Of a stretch of DNA of 64,000 bases, positions 12,120 through 21,812 are shown piece after piece. The notes under the pieces were generated by a model. That model ran no database searches. It had not been told where the DNA came from and worked only from the letters and a program-made list of their open reading frames with translations. The stretch is taken from the NCBI RefSeq assembly GCF_016859285.1, contig NC_053422.1:18925501-18989500 (forward strand), read 5' to 3'. The position numbers were made by a program, and so were the translations under genes. Source of the stretch: Xiphias gladius. Lineage: Eukaryota > Chordata > Actinopteri > Istiophoriformes > Xiphiidae. Positions within the stretch are counted from its first letter, which is position 1; the number at the start of each line of letters is the position of its first letter.

Positions 12120-15100
12120 CCTAACGGGCACCAGATTCCAGATAGGGCTGCTCGTTAAGAGAAATCTATGCGGATGCATCCAGTCATTTAGCCAGAGGAG
12201 AAACACTGGCCATATGTTTCAGGGAGACTCAAACTGTGAGGTTTTAAGGTTAAATGGCCTTTGTAGTTGTAATGACATGGTAAACACAAAAACAGCGAGA
12301 CGGCTTTTTGAAAAGGGTTCTTCAGCTGCACACAGAGCGCACACACACAGACACACACGCAGCAGCACACTAAGTGCATTTTGTCTTTCAAGCACTGACA
12401 TAGATGCCCCACCAACATCCATTCGCGCACACACACACACACACTTTCATCTGCATTCTCCATCTGGGCTTAATTCAAAGAAAAGGATTTTGGCAGGATA
12501 AAGTATCTCTCTAATGATCTTCTCCAGTTCCACTGCCTGTGAATGCTTAAGGCACTTGTTCATACAGAGGAGGTGAAACCACACTTACAAATTACTACAC
12601 TACAAGATACCACAGACTGACATACCTCCACTCCAGTGTACAGCGCACAACATCTGAATCTGTTATTTTAGGCTATTTAGGATACCTACATGGAATGAGC
12701 TGGATACTCGAGATGTTATCTGAGATCATAATTCTTCAGGAGACCATTTCATGCTTAATCACACTGTTTTTGTTTCTTACAGAATCGACTGGAAAGGAAA
12801 AAAGGAAAGAGAAGAAAAAAGGTAATTCAAAATTCAGCCTAAACTGTATTCGTCACTGGTTATAATGCTACCTGCTGTCTACTTTCTGGCAGTGTTCTTG
12901 AGATGTCATCCAACACTCAATAACAGTGTTTGCTTAAAGTGAATGACAAGCTTTCGATACCTCAATATGACTCTGTCCGTCATGAAAGAATTCTGACATC
13001 ATTCCTGTCTGTTGCCGTTCTTCATGTCAGAATTTACAGTCTGTACAGATGTTGTAGAGACTGTAAAGCCCTTGGAGGGAAATTTGAAATTTCAGGCCTT
13101 ATAAATAAAACTGATTTGACTGTCAAAATATTAACCTGCTCAGTTTTTTTTAGTTTGCCACCCATTTTGCTTTCTGTCTTTACAGGGAAGAAAAGGTCTG
13201 TGCCGGGCCCCCCTGGTCCCCCTGGTCCCCCGGGCCCACAGGGGCCACCGGGCATCCCTGGAATCCCCGGTATTCCAGGAAGCATCGGTGTGGGGCCAGC
13301 GGGACCCCCCGGACCTCCTGGGCCACAGGGACCTCCGGGCGCTCAAGGTCCAGCAGGTATAAAACTTGGAATAGAAATAAATGACACGATAACCCACTGA
13401 GATAGCCAAGACTCGGGCCAGAGATCTTGAAAACACCGCAAATTGAGAGATTTGTTCTTGGATTACAGTATTTTCCTGCATGTAGACATATTCCCACACC
13501 GGAAGGGGGCTCAAGTTGTCCAAATCAATGAAATTGGTAGTGAGAGTTTCTGATGCAGGATGTCAAACATTGTTTAGAAAAGCAGTGATTTATCTTCAAA
13601 CTATGTCAGTGTTTGTTTTGTTTTAATCTTCATCTCTTCTTTGTTCCTCAGCCGTGTTGAAGGCCAGAATTTTATCATGTTTCTTTTATTGTTGCAGGGG
13701 TTCTCGATAAGACAAACACAAAGGAATTCCAGGTGTGTCACCTGTTGAAATTTAATTTCACCCCACACAAAATCACTGATGAAACAGCCGTTCTCCGGTT
13801 TTACTGTGTATCCAGATTAGTCACCAGAGATCTTTGTTTTTCAGCCTGCAGTGGTTCATTTACAAGGGCAGGAAACAACCATCCAAGTGAGAGAAGGTGG
13901 GTCTTCTGACTATCCTCAGTTTTAGTTACACCACCATGTTTGACACAAAACAATAAACATGCTTAATCCCTGTCAATGCTCTTTGTGAAAGATCTGGAAC
14001 TGCGACTGTACTAATAAACATGCCTGCTCAACCTCAAAACCGTGGATTGGCAACATTTGGTTGATTTAAAATATGTCAGCACCAGAGATTCAATGTTCCA
14101 GATATTGTTTTCTTAATTTGGGCGCTTTATGGAAAGTTAATGCGATCACCTACAGAAATCCTATAGATTTTATGGTTTAATGGGCTAAATGTTGCTACCA
14201 ATATTTACTAAAAGATTATGTAAGATTATAGTAACCCTAATGTAATCCTATGGCTATGACAGGATTAGCAAACAATTATAGGCTTGTATTATAAGTCAAA
14301 CCCATGTTAACTCAGGTCAGGAGCAGAAGCCTCGCATGCTAGCAGGTTCAGGTTATCTTTCGTCAGTCAGTCTAAAAGGAATGTAGGCATCATTAGCAGG
14401 TCTGTATTTTCTGGCAGTGCTGAGCTCTTGTTGGTGTTAAACCCTGCCGAAATCTGTTTATGTTGACCGTTTGCCTCTTGTTTGTCTGTTGTGACATGTT
14501 TAGATCTGTCTGAAGGCATCCTTAGGAACTGGAAGATGGTGTCCATCCACCACCGTGTGTTTAAAATGCACCCTCGCTCTGGAGAGCTAGAGGTGCTGTT
14601 GGACGGTGTCTACTTCATATATAGTCAGGTAGAAGTGAGTACGGTCCTTGACGTAACTTTGAAGTTGAGAGTCCAAAGAACTGGCAGTTGTTCTGTAGTT
14701 AAGCTTAAAAACCTGCTTGCTTTGCTTATCCATAGATGTTTTGAGTTATATTATAACACATATTTCTATTTCCCCTCTCCCTGTGGCGAAATGTTGACGC
14801 TCCATAATTCAAAGCCTTGTTGACCACTCTGATATTCCAGCTGTTTCAAGCTTTACATAAGCTCTTTAATATTGTGTTGACTTGTTTTGACGATTCCTCT
14901 CAGTCTTTTGTGAATTCTGTGTCTCCCCCTCTCCACCAGGTGTACTACCTCAACTTCACCGACATTGCCAGCTATGAGGTGATGGTGGACTCCAACCCGT
15001 TCCTCCGCTGCACCTGCAGCATCGAGACGGGCCAGCGCAAGTTCAATACCTGCTACACGGCTGGGGTGAGCCTGCTTCGCGCTGGCCAGAGGATTTCCAT

Positions 15101-15200
15101 ACGCATAGTGTATGAGGACACGCTCATCAGCATGACCAACCACACCACCTTCCTGGGAAGTGTCAGACTTGGAGAGGCTCCATCTGCTGGACAGAACTGA
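3926..15200 (+). CDS. eda: Ectodysplasin A (TNF-family ligand with collagen stalk)
   Basis: Eda is a type II membrane TNF ligand that signals through EDAR to pattern skin appendages, teeth and, in fish, scales and plates. Coding exons: 3926-4249, 10866-10965, 12783-12821, 13186-13356, 13698-13732, 13845-13896, 14504-14634 and 14940-15200. All phases join to give 370 aa (human 391). The transmembrane segment is about residues 34-56. A furin site, R130-A-K-R133, is followed by S. Exon 4 carries Gly-X-Y collagen repeats with one short interruption (about residues 158-211). The TNF domain covers about 225-366, with [10 protein letters not shown] and NTCYTAGV blocks close to human EDA, and the end [10 protein letters not shown] matches human GAIRLGEAPAS. 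Exon 7 has two donors six bases apart. A strong AATAAA was not found; ATTAAA at 16093 is a candidate. Very sure of identity; exon limits are by eye. Confidence 0.96.
4250..10865 (+). other. eda: eda intron 1 (6.6 kb)
   Basis: This is the large first intron, a common place for eda enhancers. It holds simple repeats (a GGT/GGGT run near 4605-4632, CCA repeats at about 5071-5098, and a poly-T tract near 8890-8935) and no exon-like open frame that fits the eda reading phase. No mobile element was clearly recognised in it. Confidence 0.7.
12087..12117. repeat. (TG)n microsatellite in eda intron 2
   Basis: A nearly pure TG dinucleotide run of about 30 bases. A second, complementary-type CA run lies near 12430-12443 in the same intron. 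The two together could pair in the transcript. Confidence 0.9.
14629..14636 (+). promoter_or_regulatory. eda: Tandem splice donors that would make EDA-A1 and EDA-A2
   Basis: At the end of exon 7 the sequence reads CAG|GTAGAA|GTGAGT. The donor at 14635 keeps the codons Val-Glu; the donor at 14629 drops them. In mammals the same two-residue choice makes EDA-A1 (binds EDAR) and EDA-A2 (binds EDA2R). Both donors keep the frame with exon 8, which begins GTG TAC TAC. Confidence 0.8.
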
Positions 15201-16474
15201 TAACTACACAGCCAACAGGCCTCTACAGAAAAGAAAAAGTTGCTCACGATGGTCAAATCAGTCCAGAGTCATACTGTCCTCTCACCCTGCCTGATCTAGG
15301 ATTTCTGAAATTGATTAGATCTGTTTTTAGAAGCAACTTCTAGCCTGAGTCTTGCCCCTGTTTAGTGGGCACTTAAATCCTCGAGGTTATTAAAGTTGAG
15401 GAAGCCCCAGGGTGACTTTTGTTCACTTTCACAGCTCTGTATTAAAAAAGAACAATATAGGCTGTTATGCTTCCCCTCACATTGATTCTGTGCAAAGAGA
15501 TCAGCCTTGAGGAGTCAAATCTCCTCATCAAACAAACGTTTCTATTTATAGTCACCATTTTGTGTCAACACAGACAGCATCTCTCTTTATAACAAGGAAA
15601 GACACTGCGCTGACAGATACTTAATATTTCCTTCCTTTAGGTGCTGTTGAATGATAATCTTGTATCTCCAAAAACACCAACTATTTGAAATGTTTTATTT
15701 GCAGTTTGTATACTTGGCCTTTTTAATTAATTTATAACAGTTTTAATAACAGTTATAAGTGAGTGGTTTAGAAAGGGGTTTATGCCCCTGGGCTATAAAA
15801 TGATTAAAAGATCATATAAATGTTCAAAGCGAGTATAAAGCTATCTATGCAAAGCCAGGAGAACCCATTAAAACTGGAGTTATAAGATATTCACAGGGCA
15901 ACAGCACTATATATTTTGCGCACATTTGCACTACAACATCCCTGCAGAATATCAGTGATATGTTTTGTTACAGTGCTATTGTTTGGTTACCATATGAATG
16001 AATCCATGTGGAAAAATGATAGTTGTTTATACGTCTCTGTATATATTGTATATAAAATGGGATATACTTTTGTAAATGGTGTTGATGGATGGATTAAAAT
16101 GTTTTTCTGTCTAAATGCACTTGTCTGTCTTTTGTGTTTGTGCAGCCGGTGGTATTGATTTAAAAGGTTAAAACTTCTATTTCATATTGGACTCTGCTGG
16201 CACAAGTACTGACAAGAGCAGATGATGTCCTTCGAGTGAGGCCTTTGTCTTTATTAAAACGCGGCTTTTACTTTGACTTCAAGTTTCAAAATATCAGTGC
16301 ATTTGGTCATAACTTTCATACAATCTAAATGAATTCCATCTTGAGAGGCAGAGAGAAGATAGTTCCTCATTTAGGAACTAATTTTGAAACTGAACAGTTA
16401 GGTTTCCGGGGTTAACTGATGTGTGACCTCACCCATTTGAGTAACTTGAGGACATCCAGTCTGCAAGTCTCGGT
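15201..16474 (+). other. eda 3' UTR and short spacer to tnfsf13b
   Basis: No open frame of note. The stretch is AT-rich with several ATTAAA hexamers (near 15391, 15868, 16093 and 16253) that could end eda transcripts. Only 1.27 kb separates the eda stop from the first tnfsf13b ATG, so the eda 3' UTR and the tnfsf13b promoter must be close or overlap. Confidence 0.6.
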
Positions 16475-18740
16475 ATGCTTTACAATGCTTTATTATCACT
16501 AACGGCATTTATGTTTTGTCTTAGTCTTTTCCTGGTGCATAGAGCCAGAGTTTTAGAAAATGATTTTCGAAAACTCCAAGGGGATTTAATTCAACAACTA
16601 AATCAGCCACGATCTGAGGGAGTCAATGGGAAAATGGCCAAGATGTCTAAAACAAGGGAGGTATGTCACTGATTATATAGGATGGAGTCATCTTGGACAT
16701 TGTACTACTGAGATTTATGCCTTTAGTGAGTATTTAGATTGCGCTGCAATAAGAAACTGTCTCTTAATGCTTTGTTTTCTCCTAGGACATTAAGCCAAGT
16801 ACTTTCCAAAAAACTCAGAGTTCTCTGAAGATGTCTTCTAGGAGAGTAAAACGGGAACAGGGCAGTTGCAGAGGTGGGTTGGAGCTGAAAACTGCAAATG
16901 TGTCCATTTGTCACAGTCTAATCTGGTAGTGAGACCATAAACAGTGTATGCTAAATTAATGAAATTAAAGTATTATGTATATTCCCCCCTCTTGCCAGCT
17001 CCACCATCATTCCTGCAGTTAACTGCTAATACTAACACACAGCCAGATATAAAAGGTAAAACTAAACTGATGTCTTTGGCTTTATCATCGCACCGTCTGC
17101 CATTATTTTGAATAAGTGTATTTTGCCTTTTCCCATAGGAAATATAACAGTGATCCCTTGGACTGTTTCTGCGCAGCAAGGAAATGCGATTTCACAAAAG
17201 GAAAACAGAATTGTTGTCCAAGAAGATGGTTATTACTTGGTGTTTGGACAAGTATTGTGTCACTGTATCTCAAGCATAACTAAGTTGATATTACATCTGA
17301 TTTGTTCCAGCTTTTCAGGAAATGTTCTGCTTAATTCACAGGTTTTGTTCAAAAGCCCAAGCACAGTTATGGGTCATATTATTCGAAGTTGGGGCTCCAC
17401 TAATGCAGATGCGAGGTCAACAGAGCTCTTGCGCTGCCTGCAAGAGATGCCTGATGCAACACCTGCCAACACATGCTACACTGCAGGTCAGTGAGGCTCA
17501 ACTGCCGCTCTGCATTATGGTTTCTTAAAGAAATAGTTTAACATTTTGAGATATATGCTATTTTGCTTTCTTTCTGAAAGGTAGATGAGGAGTTTGACAC
17601 CCCTCTCATGGCTGCAGAGTAAATATGAAGCTAAAGCCATCAGTGGGTTAGCATAGCATAGCACAAAGCCTGGAGACAGGAAGCTAGCCTGGCTCTGTCC
17701 AAAGCTAACAAAATCCACATACCAGCACCTCTTAGATGTCTAATTTGTTTATTATGTACAAAAATATAAGTCCAAAAGCAACACATGGTTGTAATAGACT
17801 ATTTCTTGGCCTGGAGCAGTGACTTCCCGGAGTCTAGGGCCAAAACTAAGAAATAGGCAGGCACACCCCCCCCATAAAAAACCAGTGTCGTTTTTACACT
17901 TTTGTTTTTATACGGATTACACAATTGAGAGATAACATGTCAAATAGTGAGCTCTATTTATTAAAATTTATGGAGCCAGGGTAGCTGTTTTCCCCCAGTT
18001 AACAGGTTTTATGCTAAATTAAGATAACCGGCTGCTGGCTACACCCTCAGAATTACCAGAAAGACAAAAGAGTGGAATCATGCTTCTCATCTCACTCTTG
18101 GCAAGAAGAGCAAATAAACATTATTCCCAAAACGTAAAAAAAACCATTCCTCTAATCTAAGCAGTGTTGCCTGGCCTTGTTTACTAGCTTCAAATAGCAT
18201 GGCAAATTGAAGGAAAGACATGAATGAAAGAGTAGAGAAATATTATAAATGCAGATACTTCCACATAAGGCACAAGGGGTCACTGAATGTTTATATAAGT
18301 ACAAAAATCAAGTTAATAATATGCTATGACCTTCACAGTCACCATATCTCATCCGATTGAACACCTACGGGAGATTCTGGATTGACGTGCGGCATCACGC
18401 TCCACCACTTTTCTCAAAACACCGAATGGGTGCATGTCTTTTTGAAAGAACGTGGTTGTTCATCATTCAGTAGAGTTCCATAGACTTGTAGAGTCTATGC
18501 CAAGAAGCACTGAAGTACTGAAAACTCCTTACTAAGACACTGTATGTCAGTTTTCTCTTTTATACTACCTATCTTGTATCTCCCTTGATATCATGTGTTT
18601 TTTAACAGTATGTATCTGTTACAGGTATTGTGCAGCTGCATCAGGATGATGAGCTAGAACTGGTGATCCCAGACAGGCCCCAAGCCGTCATCTCAATGGA
18701 CACAGACTCAACCTTTTTTGGTGTCATAAAGCTAAACTGA
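16475..18740 (+). CDS. tnfsf13b: BAFF / BLyS, B-cell activating factor (TNF superfamily 13B)
   Basis: BAFF is a type II membrane TNF ligand, shed by furin, that supports B-cell survival. Exons: 16475-16660, 16786-16873, 16999-17055, 17139-17251, 17342-17486 and 18625-18740, giving 234 aa with all phases consistent. Residues 4-21 form the membrane segment. R81-R-V-K-R85 is a furin site. The TNF domain runs from about 92 to the end, with motifs GYYLVFGQ, LLRCLQEMP and NTCYTAG matching human GYFFIYGQ, LFRCIQNMP and NSCYSAG; the Cys pair suggests the conserved disulphide. The end, TFFGVIKLN, parallels human TFFGALKLL. An in-frame stop lies just upstream of 16475, so only four residues precede the membrane segment; an unseen upstream coding exon is possible. 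The fourth intron is only 90 bp. A poly(A) signal lies at 19280-19285. Confidence 0.92.
17529..18145. mobile_element. Foldback-type element with long inverted arms in tnfsf13b intron 5
   Basis: The left part (about 17529-17715) and the reverse complement of the right part (about 17965-18145) share an ordered series of words: ACATTTTGAGATA / ACGTTTTGGGAATA, TTTGCT...CTT, GATGAG, the GTTAGCATAGCATA / GTTATCTTAATTTAGCATA block, and CCTGGCTC. This makes arms of about 180 bp around a 250-bp centre. Single arms of the same family lie at 51113-51303 and 54095-54330. No protein is encoded, so it is a non-autonomous element. It occupies over half of the 1.1-kb intron. Confidence 0.65.
18330..18540 (+). 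mobile_element. Decayed Tc1/mariner-like transposase fragment
   Basis: Around 18339-18385 the sequence reads like the family motif SPDLNPIEHLW followed by E-I-L, with one base lost inside the motif so that the frame breaks after S-P-Y-L. Downstream, near 18485-18520, another readable piece gives LVESMPRSTEVL, close to the usual C-terminal LVDSMPRR of this family. No termini were found. It is a dead fragment in tnfsf13b intron 5. Confidence 0.5.
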
Positions 18741-19666
18741 AGAGACAGAATGAAGACGATAACTGTGCAGCTCATTGTTGCAGGAACTGGGAAGCTGACA
18801 CTGAGCTGTGTGAGGGGATGCTGATAAAGGAATGAGGGACAGCAGCAGGAAGACTGTTGGAACCTGTTACTAATCTCAGGAAAACACATCATTAGCTTCT
18901 TAAATGAACTGCCCATCTCATCTGTCAGTTTGTTTTAAGACAGTTACTTTTAAAAAATTTTAGCATCAAAGTGTGTCTTTCAGGTAGTCCACCTGGGCCT
19001 GTCCCTTTGCATTGTTTATGTGTGCTACCACCTCCTTTCATCAGTCTATTTTTACACGTCTCTTTATACCTTGCTGGGCTGCTTCCCTTCATCTCCACCT
19101 ACACGCAGCCTGTTTATTTGTTCCCCTGGTTTATTTTTGAATGGTTTCCGTTTTCCTAAGATTATGTCAGGAACAAAGAAAGGTATAAATTTATATTGCT
19201 CAGGAGGTGTTTTCCTGGTTGACACGCAACTCCTCAGTACTGTAAATGCTTTAATATATCATGATGAAATCAAAGTTGTAATAAACGGGATAGTATGTCT
19301 CAATGCAAACACATTCATACTTGGTATTTCAGTTTCTAACTAATTTTAATGTGTTTATCTATGTAATAGAATTCATTTAACACAGAAATACGACCAACTT
19401 TGTCTAAAAGACAAAGTTTTTATCCAAGTTAGAAGGTCGTTTTCTAAAGCTTTATAGTAAGTGATGTACAAGTGGTCAAGTCTTTATTGTCTAAATATAG
19501 TATCCACAGTGTCCATCTGGTGTCCACAGCTGTTTTCTCTCTCCCCCCCTTTTTTTTTTTTATTAAGCATGGCTATAAGAGGGTGTGTGTGAGTGTGTAT
19601 ATGAGCTCTGACAACAGTAGTGATACTGTACAGTTTAACAGCAGCAGAAGCAGCAGCAGAGGGAGA
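18741..19666 (+). other. tnfsf13b 3' UTR and spacer before the LRR gene
   Basis: Non-coding. It holds the AATAAA at 19280-19285 and, just after it, a nested inverted repeat: 10-bp perfect arms at 19396-19405 and 19409-19418, enclosed by ACGACC (19390-19395) and GGTCGT (19435-19440). A T-rich tract lies at 19550-19562. Confidence 0.6.
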
Positions 19667-21812
19667 ATGGTCAGACATATGTTCTATAATCTCCTACTAC
19701 TCTGGTCACTCAGCCATGACATTTATATAACTGGACTGACATATGATGATCCAAAGGTATGCTCAAGATGAGTAATTTAAATGTAGAATTTGTAAAATCA
19801 TTGCAATTTATTCAATTTTTGTCCATAAAGTTGCACTTTTACTGGTTTTGAGAGCTGAGAAACTGCTAAGGATGTTTGACTTTGGTTTCCATGGTTCACC
19901 CTCTGATTATGATTAACTGTCTTTTCATTTAAAGGAGCAGTCCTGGAACAACCAGAACCTCTATTCTGTGCCTCTGGATTTGGATGTAAGACTTCGAAGA
20001 CTAGACCTGTCCAATAACTTCATCAGACAGTTGCACACACTTGTTTTACCATACTTGGAACAGCTGGACCTGAGCTCTAACCAGCTGGAACTCATCTCCG
20101 ATAGGGCTTTTGAAAACCTGGACCAACTTGAAGAGTTGAATTTGTCCAGAAATGCTCTGAACAACAACCTTGGCAGTAACAGCAAAGCTCTACAATCCAT
20201 CAGTAGACTGAAGAGTTTGGATATATCAATGAATGGTCTGAGTGATGATGCAGTGGAGCTGTACCTTCGAAACAAATTTTCTCTCAATGAACTGAAGATG
20301 ACTGGTAATGCTTTAACAAGACTTTCACACAGCTTGTTCAAGGAGAGTAAAGGTTTGAGGGCCATTACCATTGATGACAATCTTGTGTCAGTGATAGAAC
20401 AGGGGACATTTGAACCATTGAGCCAATTAGAGAGGCTAAACTTGGCCAAAAATAACCTTGCACGTATCTGTGATTTTAAATTACACCAAGTTAAATATCT
20501 AAATCTTAGTCAGAATTCAGTGGAGTTTTTTATCACGCATGAGGATGACCAGTTGTATCAGCTTGAAATTCTTGATTTGAGTTTCAACAAACTCCTTTAT
20601 TTCCCAATTGTTCCAAAGATGAACCATTTGAGGTATCTTCATTTACAGAATAACATGGTTGGTACCTTAAATTCAGAGGCTACAATGGTATCAGAGGCCA
20701 ATTCTCTTTATAATGCACTTATAAATGAGAACATAGTCAGAAAAAATAACCTACACTCAAACTGGAGGCATTTGCCGCTGATTTATATTGACCTGAGCTA
20801 TAACCACTTCAGGTCTTTCCCGCTGGAGACTTTAAGCCTTCTTTCATCTTTAGAAACCTTGAATTTCAGTTACAACTGTCTGCAGAACATTATCTGGAAT
20901 ATTAGAAATTACAGTGATTCAGGATACCGTCGGCAGCTTTTCTTTCCCTCCTTAAAGCACCTCGACCTGCAAAGCAATGGACTCGTATATATTTCCCCGC
21001 TCTTTCTCAATGCACTCACACAAATAGATACACTAAATCTACAAGACAACTCTGTACAGCCTTGTGCTCTTGTGGACCATTTGAGAGGCTCTCAGTCAAC
21101 ACAGCAAATAAACCTCAACACATCCTGTGTTGCCTTTGGGCAGTTAAGGACTCTGAAACACCTCAGCCTTAAAGAAAACAATATAAAAATGCTTCATCCA
21201 AACACATTTCAGGAAACCTCTTTGGTTTCCCTCAATCTCGCAGGAAATTCACACATGGCAATGCATGTGAGTGCACTAGAAGGTGTGCAGAAAACTCTTC
21301 AGTCCTTGATTATCAGTGAAATCAACATGACCGGCTCTGATCTGTCTTTACCCTGTATGCCAGCATTAACTCAGCTGAACATGTCAAACAACCATCTTGA
21401 TATTATACCCAGCAGTTTAAGCTGCTCTCCTCTGAGAGAAATCGACATAAGAAATAATTTTTTTGTGACTTTAAACCATTCTTTGATTCATTCTTTATCT
21501 GCACATCTTAATCTCATGTATATTAGTGGAAACTATTTCAACTGCTGTGACAGTAAATGGCTGACAGTCCTAAATGAGTTGAAAATAAAACTGCCTGATA
21601 TCAGTGACGCTGAATGCTTTACAGGTGATAGTAACATCATGATGACAGAGTATCTGAAAAGCTCTTCAATGTATTGTTTATTTCACAGAAAAGCACAGGA
21701 AGTTCGTTTTGGACAAATGTTCATTGTTGTGTTATTTCTATTTGTGACATTAACAGTGTTCATCATATTTACCAGGAAACTATGTCACACAAAAAGATCA
21801 TTTGCAGTGTGA
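19667..21812 (+). CDS. lrrc32: GARP-like leucine-rich repeat receptor (LRRC32/LRRC33 family)
   Basis: GARP anchors latent TGF-beta at the cell surface. Two coding exons, 19667-19756 and 19935-21812, join in phase 0 to give 655 aa (human LRRC32 662). A second in-frame ATG at 19679 starts directly at a signal peptide (MFYNLLLLWSLS) and may be the true start. About 20 leucine-rich repeats follow, interrupted mid-way by a longer loop as in GARP, then a C-terminal cap with CC at the NYFNCCDSKW block. One membrane segment lies at about 621-643, with a short basic tail. The block SCVAFGQLRTLKHLSL matches human GCVAFSGITSLRSLSL and favours LRRC32 over LRRC33. C345 aligns with human C350, and C209 lies two residues from the place of human C211. 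The N-terminal cap lacks its usual Cys pair. Poly(A) signals overlap at 22428-22437. Confidence 0.85.

Noticed and set aside
12046-12501. 151-codon open frame over microsatellites
   Set aside because: It is produced by the TG and CA runs and is not a gene.
13034-13523. Three long minus-strand frames opposite the collagen exon
   Set aside because: They are the antisense shadow of the Gly-X-Y repeats of eda exon 4.
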